From an uncultured Odoribacter sp. (GTDB taxonomy: Bacteria > Bacteroidota > Bacteroidia > Bacteroidales > Marinifilaceae), in NCBI GenBank assembly GCA_900548135.1, contig URJC01000003.1:1-23457 (forward strand): a stretch of 23,457 nt of DNA, in the 5' to 3' direction. Below are positions 8,908-18,099 of the stretch, one piece after another. The notes beneath the pieces are model-generated. The model saw nothing but the letters and a program-made list of their open reading frames with translations, searched no databases and had not been told where the DNA came from. Numbering within the stretch: the stretch's first letter is position 1; each line of letters starts with the position of its first letter. Position numbers and translations under genes: made by a program.

Positions 8908-9600
8908 CTAATTCATAAACATTCTCATCTTCCCTTTTTCATGCAACGAAGCGATGATATCCATTTCCGGAGCCAACGTTTTCATATCGTCAAAAGTCAT
9001 GTCTCTGATAACGTCATAATCAGACGAAGCTTCAGCACAAAGCCGGTAAAGGATCGCCTGGGTCTCATAGTGGGACACTTTCACACAACGTAAAGCTGCA
9101 TTCAGGATCATATTGATAGCCCCATATTCAATGGCAATAAAAAGATCCGTTTCGGTCAATCCATTATCCTGAAAATAAATAGCCTGTGCTACCGGATATG
9201 TTCCAGGGACCTGTTGCGCTTTAATATCAGCCAACCATTGCTTCATTAAAGGACTATCTGAAAGCTGACAACAAATCTCCGCCATCTTTTTCCCCATCCG
9301 TCCCAGCATCAACCGGGCTTCTGCATTCATTTTACAGCGGATGATCTGCCGGTCTGCCTCACAAATTGTTCCGTAATCCTGAAAGGCAGCCGCACGGAAG
9401 GCAATAAGCGCTGCTATACCGTCACTGTATACCGTTTGCTGAAGGGCAGTCCGGGTGTATTGCTCCAAAGAACCGGCATCGTATACCAATCCCTCAAAAG
9501 CAGCTGTTTCCAGCCCATTGGAAAATGAAAATGTACCTACCGGAAAAGCAGAATCCGAAAATTCAAGCAGGCGCATCAACCGCGTAATCTCATCTGTCAT
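8908..9600 (-). CDS. ureF: Urease accessory protein UreF
   Basis: A 230-residue, mostly helical cytoplasmic protein. It bridges UreD and UreG in the urease activation complex and gates GTP hydrolysis by UreG. The N-terminal block LLEFSDSAFPVGTFSFSNGLE (about 11-31) is the clearest UreF signature. Later parts (AEARLMLGRMGKKM, and the region around YGAINMILNAALRCVKVSH) fit the family. Normal length. It lies 46 nt after ureE and 27 nt before ureG. The spacer upstream of its ATG carries a short GATT tandem repeat with no obvious role. Confidence 0.94.
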   Translation of the reverse strand: MTDEITRLMRLLEFSDSAFPVGTFSFSNGLETAAFEGLVYDAGSLEQYTRTALQQTVYSDGIAALIAFRAAAFQDYGTICEADRQIIRCKMNAEARLMLGRMGKKMAEICCQLSDSPLMKQWLADIKAQQVPGTYPVAQAIYFQDNGLTETDLFIAIEYGAINMILNAALRCVKVSHYETQAILYRLCAEASSDYDVIRDMTFDDMKTLAPEMDIIASLHEKGKMRMFMN

Positions 9601-9646
9601 TAGTTCATTTTTTCAAGGTAAGACTTCAGTAATTTGATTGATTGAT

Positions 9647-10276
9647 TCAATTACCATGAACAGGATGGGAATTATTTTGTCCGGGTATCTGTCCATGGGT
9701 ATGACCATGATCGTGGATATGTTCATGATGATGTGTTATATCCTGGGATGCCCCACCGAAAAGTTGGCGGACTTCATGAGGAGCCAGAAAAGGAATCACC
9801 TCCTGTCCCGGTTGAAACTCATAAGTAATATCTTCAAAGTGATGGGTATCCATCACGCTCATCATCACCTTCTTGTCAACAGTCAGAGGAATATAAAGCT
9901 TTGTCCCCTTGACGATAGCAGGCCAATGCTGATTCCCGACAGCATGCCCTATTTCAAGACTACGGCGAATAATTTCTTCCGGAGATTTTCCGGCAATTTT
10001 TTGTAAATCGACAATTAATACAGGTTTCAGCTCTATCCGGATAACGACAGCTGTATTTGTTTCCGGATCATATTCCAGTACATCCCCATTTTCCACCTGA
10101 GTATGCCGTTTTAAAGCAACTGCATATTCAACACCTGCTGTAGTCTTAGCAATAAAACGACTTTTTTGGGCTGTCCACTGATCCAGATTAAGATATTCTA
10201 TTTTTACGTTTTTAAGTTTTCCGTTCCAAGACGGATCAGATACCATGTTTCCAAGTACTTCTGAGAACATTTTCAT
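9647..10276 (-). CDS. ureE: Urease nickel metallochaperone UreE with histidine-rich tail
   Basis: A 209-residue cytoplasmic nickel-binding protein that hands nickel to UreG. The N-terminal peptide-binding domain covers about residues 1-75. The metal-binding domain contains EIGHAVGNQHWP (the family GNxH block) near 130-141. The last 28 or so residues hold ten histidines, including THHHEHIHDHGHTHG, a tail expected to store several nickel ions. At 209 residues it is longer than UreE proteins without such a tail (about 150). The start ATG at 10276 lies 25 nt after a long inverted-repeat element; an alternative ATG two codons in gives nearly the same protein. The 262-nt gap from ureC is the widest within the urease genes. 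Confidence 0.93.
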   Translation of the reverse strand: MKMFSEVLGNMVSDPSWNGKLKNVKIEYLNLDQWTAQKSRFIAKTTAGVEYAVALKRHTQVENGDVLEYDPETNTAVVIRIELKPVLIVDLQKIAGKSPEEIIRRSLEIGHAVGNQHWPAIVKGTKLYIPLTVDKKVMMSVMDTHHFEDITYEFQPGQEVIPFLAPHEVRQLFGGASQDITHHHEHIHDHGHTHGQIPGQNNSHPVHGN

Positions 10277-10300
10277 AAAATGAAAATTTTTAATCGGAGA

Positions 10301-10425
10301 GGTAAAAATTCAAAAGCCGGAAACTTCCGGAATCCTTGATATTATGGCAACAAAACAGTCCAAACAGATAATCCGATAACTGTCCTTTTGTGACACTAAT
10401 GTTTCCGACTTTTGAATTTTTATCC
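10301..10425. repeat. 125-bp element with 22-nt inverted ends between ureC and ureE
   Basis: TAAAAATTCAAAAGCCGGAAAC (10303-10324) is matched in inverted orientation by 10401-10422 with a single C/T difference, which is a G-U pair in RNA. The 76-nt interior holds its own hairpin (CCGGAA-AC-TTCCGG, 10317-10330) and an imperfect ACAAAA...CAG / CTG...TTTTGT pairing. It could be a miniature inverted-repeat (MITE-like) insertion or a structured leader of ureE. No clear target-site duplication was seen, so the nature is open. Confidence 0.6.
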
Positions 10426-10538
10426 AAAGGAGCCTGATATTATCTCACCAAGCCGTCTCCGGATGAATAAATAATTACGATTGATGTGTCCGGGTATCGG
10501 AAGTGCTGTGACTGATTCCCCCTACCCAAACAGATTCT

Positions 10539-12257
10539 TTAGCTAAACCAATAGAGTTGAGCTAAAGAGAATTTTTCAGCCGGCTTCACGTAAGCTTGCT
10601 TTCCATCGATAAATACTTCGAAAGTCTCCGGATTAACATCGATCTTCGGCATATTTCCATTCAATACCATATGTGGTTTACCAATTTGACGGCAACCGTG
10701 AACCGGATAAACAATCCGTTGCAAACCATACTTTTCTTTGATTCCGGCATCATGAGAAGCCCGGGATATGAAAGAAATACAGCTCTTTGGCATAGCAGAA
10801 CCGAAGCTACCATACATCGGACGGTAGTAAACTGGCTGCGGAGTAGGCAAAGAAGCATTCGGGTCACCCATATTGGCCCAATTGATCATACCACCTTTAA
10901 GCACTAATTTCGGTTTGGTTCCAAAGAAAGCCGGTTCCCACAGTACAAGATCAGCCATTTTTCCTTTTTCGATAGAACCCAATATGTCAGAGAAACCATA
11001 AGTAATAGCCGGATTAATAGTCAGTTTAGCCAGATAGCGCAACACCCGGAAGTTATCGTTCTCAGCAGCATCTTCTGCCAATCGGCCTCTTACCTGTTTC
11101 ATATAACTAGCCATTTGGAATGCCCGTAAGAAGTTTTCCCCGACACGCCCCATAGCCTGGGAATCAGAAGAAATCATGGAAATCACACCCAGATCATGCA
11201 GGATATTCTCTGCAGCTTGTGTTTCCGGACGTACCCGGCTTTCTGCAAACGCAACATCCGACGGAATTTTCGGGTTCAGATTGTGACAAACCATAATCAT
11301 ATCAAACAACTCAGCCTGAGAATTGACTCCGAAAGGCAGAGTCGGATTAGTGGAAGAAGGCAACACATTGGCTAAAGAAGCCACCTTCAATAAGTCAGGA
11401 GCATGTCCGCCACCTGCCCCCTCTGTATGATAAGTGTGAATCGTACGTCCATCAATAGCTGCAATGGTATCCTCTACATATCCCCCCTCATTCAGGGTAT
11501 CGGTATGGATAGCTACCTGTACGTCAAATTCGTCGGCAACAGACATTGTGGCACGGATTGCAGCCGGAGTACTTCCCCAGTCTTCATGAATCTTAAAGCC
11601 GCAAGCTCCAGCCATCACTTGTTCATACAAAGGCCTGCGGACAGAACAGTTGCCTTTACCCAGAAAACCATAATTTACAGGAAGTCCTTCAATAGCCTGT
11701 AACATCCGTTTCATATTCCAGGTGCCGGAAGTAATCGTAGTTCCGTTGGTTCCATCGGTAGGGCCAACACCACCACCCACCAAGGTGGTCACCCCATTGC
11801 TCAGACAGTGATAGGCCTGTTGCGGGGCTATCATATGTACGTGGCCGTCAATAGCCGCCGGAGTCAGAATCAAGTGTTCACCGGAAATAGCATCGGTAGC
11901 AGCCCCTGTAACCAATTCAGGAGTCACTCCCCGCATAATATTCGGGTTGCCCGCCTTTCCCACACCTGCAATTTTCCCGTCTTTAATCCCCACATCGGCT
12001 TTTATCACCCCTAATGTTGGGTCAATGATAGTTACATTGGTAATCACCAAATCCAGCGTACCTCCTTCAGAAGTCATTGTGTTTGCCAACCCCATGCCAT
12101 CACGTAGGGTTTTACCCCCTCCATATACCACTTCATCTCCATAAACACAAAGATCTTTCGTAATTTCCACATAAAGATCGGTATCCCCTAAACGGATTTT
12201 ATCACCGACGGTTGGGCCATATAGGTCATTATATTGTTGTCTTGATATAGTTGCCAT
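10539..12257 (-). CDS. ureC: Urease alpha subunit (catalytic)
   Basis: This 572-residue subunit carries the dinuclear nickel centre that hydrolyses urea to ammonia and carbamate. By the constant +5 offset from the Klebsiella numbering, the metal ligands are His139 and His141 (DGHVH), carbamylated Lys222 (GFKIHEDWG), His251, His277 (YHTEG) and Asp365 (SSDSQ). The mobile flap has Cys324 and the catalytic His325, but the next residue is Asn326 where Klebsiella and Helicobacter have His. [13 protein letters not shown] is intact. Nothing in the sequence suggests inactivity. It begins 2 nt after the ureB stop, implying coupling. The 262-nt gap after it contains an inverted-repeat element. Confidence 0.98.
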   Translation of the reverse strand: MATISRQQYNDLYGPTVGDKIRLGDTDLYVEITKDLCVYGDEVVYGGGKTLRDGMGLANTMTSEGGTLDLVITNVTIIDPTLGVIKADVGIKDGKIAGVGKAGNPNIMRGVTPELVTGAATDAISGEHLILTPAAIDGHVHMIAPQQAYHCLSNGVTTLVGGGVGPTDGTNGTTITSGTWNMKRMLQAIEGLPVNYGFLGKGNCSVRRPLYEQVMAGACGFKIHEDWGSTPAAIRATMSVADEFDVQVAIHTDTLNEGGYVEDTIAAIDGRTIHTYHTEGAGGGHAPDLLKVASLANVLPSSTNPTLPFGVNSQAELFDMIMVCHNLNPKIPSDVAFAESRVRPETQAAENILHDLGVISMISSDSQAMGRVGENFLRAFQMASYMKQVRGRLAEDAAENDNFRVLRYLAKLTINPAITYGFSDILGSIEKGKMADLVLWEPAFFGTKPKLVLKGGMINWANMGDPNASLPTPQPVYYRPMYGSFGSAMPKSCISFISRASHDAGIKEKYGLQRIVYPVHGCRQIGKPHMVLNGNMPKIDVNPETFEVFIDGKQAYVKPAEKFSLAQLYWFS

Positions 12258-12259
12258 AA

Positions 12260-12769
12260 TTATTTCGTTTTTTGATTTTTTTTCTGAAGGTCAGCCTCTG
12301 CGCCAGCTTCATCCATCATTTTAAATCCCAGATTTTTTGCTTTTTCAATTGCCAGAATCCGCTGCGGGAAATAAGTAGGGGCATCTTCATCCCCGGTAAA
12401 TCCCTGTACCAATCCATTGAACCCCATTACATATTGTTTTCCAGAATAAGCCACCACTTCTATTTCTTTTTCATCTCCAGGTTCAAATCGTACTGCAGTT
12501 GTAGACGGAATATTCAAATGACATCCGAAAGCCTTTGCACGGTCGAATTCCAAATAACGGTTTACCTCAAAAAAATGAAAATGCGATCCCACCTGAATGG
12601 GACGGTCACCTGTGTTGTGTACAACTATTTTAGCCGTATATCTACCTTCATTATAATTGATCGGATCACTACTTAAAATCTCCCCTCCGACGCCTACAGG
12701 CTGCTTCGGAGTAAAACCCGGTATTATCGGTGCTTGCTTTGAAGCATCTGCTTTACTCATATCTGCCAT
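12260..12769 (-). CDS. ureB: Urease beta subunit with long C-terminal extension
   Basis: A structural subunit of 169 residues, against about 105 in Klebsiella-type enzymes. The core (about 13-125) shows [24 protein letters not shown] (from 54) and [15 protein letters not shown] (from 91). An extra N-terminal stretch of about 12 residues precedes it. A tail of about 44 residues (126-169) includes [18 protein letters not shown], which resembles the end of the fused Helicobacter pylori UreA (KIALHRAKERGFHGAK in my recollection). In Helicobacter this tail helps build the dodecameric assembly. The gene sits 6 nt after ureA and 2 nt before ureC, so the gamma and beta chains are separate here. Family call is firm; the assembly inference is untested. 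Confidence 0.95.
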   Translation of the reverse strand: MADMSKADASKQAPIIPGFTPKQPVGVGGEILSSDPINYNEGRYTAKIVVHNTGDRPIQVGSHFHFFEVNRYLEFDRAKAFGCHLNIPSTTAVRFEPGDEKEIEVVAYSGKQYVMGFNGLVQGFTGDEDAPTYFPQRILAIEKAKNLGFKMMDEAGAEADLQKKNQKTK

Positions 12770-12775
12770 AATCTT

Positions 12776-13078
12776 TTATTTTATTGGATGGTGAATACTG
12801 ACCAAACGACTACCGTCTGTAAAAACTGCCTCTACCTGAATCAGGGTAATCATATCAGCTACCCCTTCCATTACATCATTCTTCGTTAATACTTTAGTGG
12901 AATCAGTCATGACCTGTTCCAATGTCTTTCCCTCACGAGCCCCCTCTAAAGCAGCTGAACTGATAAATGCTACAGCTTCAGGATAATTCAGCTTCAGGCC
13001 CTTTTCCTTACGTCGTGCCGCAATAGCGCCCAACGACAACAACATTAGCTTGTCAATCTCTTTTGGTGTTAAATGCAT
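12776..13078 (-). CDS. ureA: Urease gamma subunit
   Basis: A 100-residue small subunit of urease, normal length. It has [11 protein letters not shown] at the start, [19 protein letters not shown] in the middle and [18 protein letters not shown] at the end, all characteristic. It is the first gene of the minus-strand urease operon. Its ATG at 13078 faces the long divergent intergenic region. A perfect 10-bp palindrome TTGCCGGCAA (13110-13119) lies about 32 bp upstream and could be an operator or part of a leader structure. No strong consensus promoter was found. Confidence 0.97.
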   Translation of the reverse strand: MHLTPKEIDKLMLLSLGAIAARRKEKGLKLNYPEAVAFISSAALEGAREGKTLEQVMTDSTKVLTKNDVMEGVADMITLIQVEAVFTDGSRLVSIHHPIK

Positions 13079-13785
13079 AGTTTTTACTTTTAATAGTTAG
13101 CAATTAAATTTGCCGGCAACAAAAGGCTGTTGAATTACCCTCTGGCCGTAACATAAGATCTACGCTGAAAACTAAATGTGGTTACAACACCTCATTTATT
13201 TATTCTCCCTATTCACATTATTTAATAGCACAAATGCCCCGTCCCCGTGTGCTATCATGAAAGGAATTAAAACCATTTACTTCAAGATCCGTAAAAACGC
13301 TAATAAACCCAAAATGAACAAACATGAAAGACAAAAACATGCAACGGTACAAATTTCAAATACCGGGGATCTACCGTTCCGAACACGACACTTTCCTGCC
13401 TGGCAACATTGCAAGAGGCGTGATAGAAATTATCAGCAGGAAAGCCATCCCGCCTCTTACAATACAAACCACACCCAGTATCCCTCCTTCCTTCCATTTC
13501 TCCGGCAACAACGATCAATACCGTAACCAGAATTATCTGACCCACCACACCCTTACCCCACCTCCAGCTTATTGGACTGTTTTCCATCCTTCAGGGGATG
13601 TTGCGGTAAAACAAAAAAATTCCGGTTTTACCAGAAAACCATACCGTCTGCCCGATAGACATACCCCCAATCCAGAACATAATCTTTCTTTCAGTACCAG
13701 CCAAAGGCCAGCTACCCTTACGAAAAATTATTCCATACTATCAAACCCTTCTCTTTAAAATAAATAAAGCAGGAAAAAATATACC
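13079..13785. other. Long divergent intergenic region between the urease and uptake operons
   Basis: 707 bases separate ureA from the TonB receptor gene. Short open frames exist on both strands, but their products are low-complexity (rich in Pro, Thr, His, Asn) or lack recognisable features, so no gene is called. Visible structures: palindrome TTGCCGGCAA (13110-13119); an 8-bp inverted repeat ATAGCACA/TGTGCTAT (13225-13255); and GGTAAAAC/GTTTTACC (13605-13632). No cobalamin-riboswitch core, NikR-like operator or full TTTG-N19-TAnnTTTG promoter was found. The length suggests long leaders, a small RNA or a decayed gene. Confidence 0.6.
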
Positions 13786-15867
13786 ATGAAATATAATACC
13801 ATCATTATATTTCTGTCCCTATTAGTTTGTCAGATTGTCAGTTACGGACAGAAACAAAAAATTAATACTTCTTTACTATTACACAAAGCTATCGATACAG
13901 CTTTCATCCTGCACGAAGTGGTAGTAACGGGGTCCCGCACCGAGCGTCCGGTAACTCAAAGTCCTGGCAGCATCAACATTGTCACTCCTCTATTGCTCCG
14001 CAACAGTCCTGCACAAAGCGTTGACGACATCCTGACAATGCTTTCAGGGGTCAACACCACCCGTTCGGATGGAATCAGTAATATACATACAAACGTTAGT
14101 ATCCGCGGTCTTGCAGGAGATGAACAAGGCCGTACTCTGGTTCTCTTTGACGGCATTCCAATCAACACCTCGGACGAAGGAGGTGTCAACTGGAATAGCA
14201 TTCACATCGGCAACATACAACGCATTGAAGTATTTAAAGGCCCCGGATCATCCCTTTACGGCAACAATGCGATGGGGGGCGTGATCAACATCATTAGTAA
14301 AAAACCCATTTCCCCGTTTTCGGTAAATGCTTCAGGAGTATACGGTTCTTTGAATACCTGGAAGACCAACCTCGGTATTTCAAGCCGTATAAATGATAAA
14401 TTCTCCATCTTCCTATCCGGATACTACAATCAAAGCGACGGTTTCAACAATATACCGGATAATCTCCGCACCACCCCGGATTACAGTGTTGCCCGTTTCA
14501 TGAGAGAAGGAGGACTATACACGAAAATCCTATACAGTCCGACTCCACTGTTCAATGTCGACCTAGCTTACGATCTCTACAAGGATAAACGGGGCGAAGG
14601 AGAAAAAATAAAAGCTCCGGATGGAGAATACCGTCATTTCAACCACAACCGGATACAAAACCGTTTTTATGGGAAGAAAGGAAAATTTTCTTATCAGGCA
14701 GTCTTCTACTTTCAGCGCCAGGATTATTTTAAGCTCGATGAACGGCTGAAAGGTCCGGACTACCAGCGTTTCGATGTCAAATCACACCGGGATGACTGGG
14801 GAGCTATCCTTCATCTGCGCCTGACCGGAAAGTATCATGACCTGGTCATAGGAGGAGAATTCAAAAACGGAAGTATTGACGGAGGTGACCATTATGTCAC
14901 TTCGCCAGACGAAGTGCTGAACAAAGGAAACATTCGCATCATCTCTGCATTCGCACAAGAGGAATTAAGCCTGTTAAACAAGAAAATCTGGTTGCAGCTT
15001 GCCCTACGATACGACAATACTTACTTTCATAAAGGTTGGTTTGAAGCTAAAGGAGAGAATGCATCCGACTTCAACACTTACAACGGAAAATTAAAAAATA
15101 ACCGCTGGGAACACTTCTCGCCCAGGATGGCCTTCCGCTACAATCCGACAGAAACCATATCTGCCTACCTCTCTTACTCCCAAGGTTTCCGTGCTTCCAT
15201 TCTCGATGACCTCTGCCGTTCCGGCTGGATGTGGATAGGGCCCAAAATAGCAAATCCCAATCTGGGACCCGAACAAATTGACAATTACGAAATCGGAGGA
15301 ACTTTCTGGATTCGGAAAAATCTTTCTTTTTCCCCTTCCTTCTATTATGCCAAGGGAAAAGACTTTCTATATTATGTTGCTACCGGAGAAAAAATGTGGG
15401 GGAAACGGGATATTTTTCAACGGCAGAATATCTCCAAAGTAGATGTCCAAGGAATAGAAGCCGATCTGGATTACAGTCCGATCAATGGTCTGAAAATCAA
15501 CCTAAACTATTCCTATAACGATCCTAAAGTAAAAGACTTCAAAGAAAAACCGGAATTAAACAACAAAATGCTAACCTATGCCCCTAAAAATCAGGTGAAA
15601 GGTTATATCCTATGGACTGGCGGGATTGCCGATGTCATGTTACGCGGACGTTATAAATCCAAACAGTACACTTCGGAAGACAATACCACTGCCATTGATG
15701 GTTTCTCCATCTGGGATGCACAGGTATCCAAATGGTTTTTCCAGCATCGTCTTTACGTTGGCGGTGAGATCATCAACTTATTTAACAACCGGCACATGAA
15801 TACCAAAGAATACAGGTCCGCAGGCAGGCTGATGAATATCAAATTAGCTGTAAATATTAACCGATAA
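13786..15867 (+). CDS. TonB-dependent outer-membrane receptor for a metal chelate or cofactor
   Basis: A 693-residue outer-membrane transporter. A signal peptide (about 1-21, ending SYG-QK) is followed by a TonB-box-like EVVVTGS at 44-50. The plug domain spans about 55-172 (VSIRGL near 105, LVLFDGIPIN near 118, RIEVFKGPGSSLYGNNAMGGVINI from 146). A 22-strand barrel region runs to the end. It lacks the N-terminal carboxypeptidase-like domain of SusC receptors, so it belongs to the small-ligand (siderophore, cobalamin, haem, nickel-chelate) class. It heads an operon: the binding-protein ATG lies 13 nt after its stop, followed by permease and ATPase. The final residue is Arg rather than the usual aromatic. 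Ligand unknown; nickel is suggested only by the divergent urease operon. Confidence 0.93.
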   Translation: MKYNTIIIFLSLLVCQIVSYGQKQKINTSLLLHKAIDTAFILHEVVVTGSRTERPVTQSPGSINIVTPLLLRNSPAQSVDDILTMLSGVNTTRSDGISNIHTNVSIRGLAGDEQGRTLVLFDGIPINTSDEGGVNWNSIHIGNIQRIEVFKGPGSSLYGNNAMGGVINIISKKPISPFSVNASGVYGSLNTWKTNLGISSRINDKFSIFLSGYYNQSDGFNNIPDNLRTTPDYSVARFMREGGLYTKILYSPTPLFNVDLAYDLYKDKRGEGEKIKAPDGEYRHFNHNRIQNRFYGKKGKFSYQAVFYFQRQDYFKLDERLKGPDYQRFDVKSHRDDWGAILHLRLTGKYHDLVIGGEFKNGSIDGGDHYVTSPDEVLNKGNIRIISAFAQEELSLLNKKIWLQLALRYDNTYFHKGWFEAKGENASDFNTYNGKLKNNRWEHFSPRMAFRYNPTETISAYLSYSQGFRASILDDLCRSGWMWIGPKIANPNLGPEQIDNYEIGGTFWIRKNLSFSPSFYYAKGKDFLYYVATGEKMWGKRDIFQRQNISKVDVQGIEADLDYSPINGLKINLNYSYNDPKVKDFKEKPELNNKMLTYAPKNQVKGYILWTGGIADVMLRGRYKSKQYTSEDNTTAIDGFSIWDAQVSKWFFQHRLYVGGEIINLFNNRHMNTKEYRSAGRLMNIKLAVNINR

Positions 15868-15880
15868 ATAAAACCGAATA

Positions 15881-16965
15881 ATGAAATCAGGCTGTTATTT
15901 CTTTTGCTTACTGTTGTGTTTCGCATGCGGTAACCGTTCCGGAAACCAAAAAGCAAATACCCGGGTCATGCCCTGCAAAGGGAAGTGCAACTCCCCGATA
16001 CCATCGAGCGGATTGTATGTATCCGTGCCTCTGCCATCCGGCTGGTGACCTATGCCGGAGGAACTTCTTTTATCTGTGGAGTAGAAGACCAAGAAACCCG
16101 CGATAATGATTTCACCCATCTATTTGCCCATCCGGAATTAAAACAAAAAACCATCATTGGCCCTTCTATGGGGGGAGATCCGGAGTTAATCATGGCTGCC
16201 CGGCCTGACGTTATTTTCATGTCAACGACTACTGCCGGAGATGCTGACGCCCTGCAACAACGCACAGGCATTCCGGTATTTACTATTGAGAATGGAGATA
16301 TCGGACACAACCGAAAGACCTTTTACAACTCCCTACACTCCATCGGTGAAGTCCTGAGGACCCATGCTCAGGTAGACAGTTTAATCCGCTATACAGATCA
16401 TCAGATTGCGGAATTACAGCAACGTTCACAGGTATCAGGAAGATCACCCCGTATTTATGTCGGAGGCATCTCCTACAAAGGACAAAAAGGAATTACGTCT
16501 ACCGACCCCTATTATGCAGCCTTCGATTTTCTCAAAGCAGACAATGTCGCTTCGGCAATTGATTCAAGTTATGTTTCCCCGATTACCGGTACATACATCG
16601 ATTGGGAGCAATTAGCGGACTGGGACCCCGAAGTGATATTTGTAGACACAGGAGGCTGGCCACTGGTTGAAGAAGATTTCAGGAACCGGAAAGGACTGAA
16701 CCGATTGCTAAGTGCTTACCGGGACAAACAAATATATACCTTATGGCCCTATAATAACAACCATACCAATTTCGAAATCATGCTAATCAATGCCTGGTAT
16801 GCCGGCAAAGTACTTTTCCCGGAACAATTCAAGGATATTGACATCACAGACAAAGCCAATGAAATCCTAACCTTGTATGTCGGGCAGCCTATAGCAGACA
16901 GCCTCTCCCAAAACTGGGGTAACTACCGGAATGTTTTCCATTGCCATGACACGGCAGCAAACTAA
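15881..16965 (+). pseudogene. Class III periplasmic binding lipoprotein, frameshifted after its signal peptide
   Basis: The main frame (about 15934-16965) encodes a FecB/BtuF-type substrate-binding protein: IERIVCIRASAIRLVTYAGG at the start, then GGDPELIMAARPDVIF and the long helix-linked second lobe. That frame has no signal peptide and only a GTG at 15985 to start from. A lipoprotein signal, MKSGCYFFCLLLCFAC-GN with lipidated Cys16, begins at the ATG at 15881 in a different frame, 13 nt after the receptor stop, and runs as far as TRVMP. Adding one C in the CCC run at 15971-15973 joins the two as TRVMPLQREVQLPDT. So the intact gene would be a lipoprotein of about 360 residues. As read, either the gene is disabled or a base has been lost in sequencing. 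It would hand the ligand to the FecCD permease that follows. Confidence 0.78.
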
Positions 16966-16999
16966 AAAAGTCCTTATGATATTCATTTTACCGGTCATC

Positions 17000-18055
17000 A
17001 TGAACAACGATATTCTCATCCAGTACAAAAAATACCGGGCACGAAATGCACGGTTTATCCTTATCCTGATTATCTTGCTCGCCCTCATCGGCTTAATAGC
17101 CTTAATGGCTGGTTCTCATACAATCAGCTGGCATGAGTTGTGGGCATTAATCAAAGGAGAAGGCGTAGAAATAAACCGGCAAATCCTTCTCAATATCCGT
17201 TTACCGAGGATTCTGGCAACTATCATCACCGGTATTATCCTTTCAGTATCGGGAGCTATTATGCAAACTCTCCTGCGTAATCCACTGGCTTCCCCTTACA
17301 CCTTAGGCATCTCTAATGCAGCAGCTTTTGGAGCTTCCTTCGGCATTGTATTTTTAGGTGCCGGCACCAGCATTGTACGCTCATCTGACTTATTCATGAT
17401 CACCAATCCCTATGTTGTCACCCTATCTGCATTTCTTGGAAGCCTGTCGGGATTAGGCATCATTTTACTCATCACCAGAGTTAAACAAGCTTCTGTTGAA
17501 ACCATCATTCTCTCGGGAGTCATCATCAACTCTCTTTTCGGTGCCGGCATTGCTGTCATGCAATATGTAGCCAATAACGTCCAATTGGCTTCCATCGTTT
17601 TCTGGAACTTCGGAGACCTCGGGCGCAGCGACTGGCACAAACTGATCTTTCTGATTATTGTCCTGATCCCTGCCTCAATTTATTTTCATTATAAACGCTG
17701 GGACTACAAAGTATTGGGTTCCGGTGACGATTATGCACAAAGCATGGGAGTACGTCCGCAACGCATCCGTATCATTGGCCTGGTAATCACCTCATTGATT
17801 ACAGCTGTTGCCGTCTCCTTTTTCGGTGTCATCGCCTTTGTCGGTCTTGTTGTGCCGCACATTATCCGTAAATTTATTGGAGACAATGAAGAATTTCTAA
17901 TCACCGGCTCCGCCGTATTCGGCGGTATGTTTCTTTTACTATGTGACACTGTCGCCCGGACAATCATTTCGCCAGTAATCCTGCCGGTAGGTATTCTCAC
18001 CTCCTTCCTCGGAGTCCCTTTATTTTTATTCCTTTTGACCCGAAAAAAAATATAA
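17000..18055 (+). CDS. FecCD-family ABC transporter permease
   Basis: A 351-residue inner-membrane permease of the BtuC/FecCD family with about ten hydrophobic segments. Family blocks: LRLPRILATIITG-like INIRLPRILATIITGIIL, SGAIMQTLLRNPLASPYTLG, a loop GDDYAQSMGVRPQR that would contact the ATPase, and VAFVGLVVPHIIR near the C-terminus. The frame is open further upstream to an ATG at 16931, but that start would overlap the binding-protein gene by 35 nt and add a weakly hydrophobic leader. The ATG at 17000 gives the family's normal N-terminus and length. Works as a dimer with the ATPase encoded 44 nt downstream. Confidence 0.94.
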   Translation: MNNDILIQYKKYRARNARFILILIILLALIGLIALMAGSHTISWHELWALIKGEGVEINRQILLNIRLPRILATIITGIILSVSGAIMQTLLRNPLASPYTLGISNAAAFGASFGIVFLGAGTSIVRSSDLFMITNPYVVTLSAFLGSLSGLGIILLITRVKQASVETIILSGVIINSLFGAGIAVMQYVANNVQLASIVFWNFGDLGRSDWHKLIFLIIVLIPASIYFHYKRWDYKVLGSGDDYAQSMGVRPQRIRIIGLVITSLITAVAVSFFGVIAFVGLVVPHIIRKFIGDNEEFLITGSAVFGGMFLLLCDTVARTIISPVILPVGILTSFLGVPLFLFLLTRKKI

Positions 18056-18099
18056 AACGAATCCATACAACCTTCAAACGCCTCTAAACTAATCAACCC

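Noticed and set aside
9638..10006. Plus-strand open frame starting within ureE
   Set aside because: It is antisense to the conserved ureE coding sequence and reflects the His-rich tail codons read backwards (Met-rich).
10463..10538. Protein-like reading frame continuing past the ureC stop (in another frame, [13 protein letters not shown]...)
   Set aside because: UreC already ends at the normal family C-terminus (LAQLYWFS), and the short frame has no start codon or known similarity.
13300..13587. Minus-strand open frame of 95 codons with one hydrophobic segment
   Set aside because: No recognisable family and no ribosome-binding or promoter signal. One short membrane-like stretch is not enough to call a gene, though a decayed membrane-protein gene cannot be excluded.
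13324..13758. Open frame of 144 codons on the plus strand upstream of the TonB receptor
   Set aside because: The product is low-complexity, rich in Pro, Thr, His and Asn, with no domain or export signal. The G-poor plus strand makes such open frames likely by chance.
13079..13785. Cobalamin riboswitch or NikR operator controlling the receptor or urease
   Set aside because: I looked for the cobalamin core and B12-box pattern and for NikR half-sites (GTATGA-type) and found neither.
16931..16999. Upstream start for the permease overlapping the binding-protein gene
   Set aside because: The added 23 residues are atypical for FecCD proteins, and the ATG at 17000 gives the normal length without overlap.
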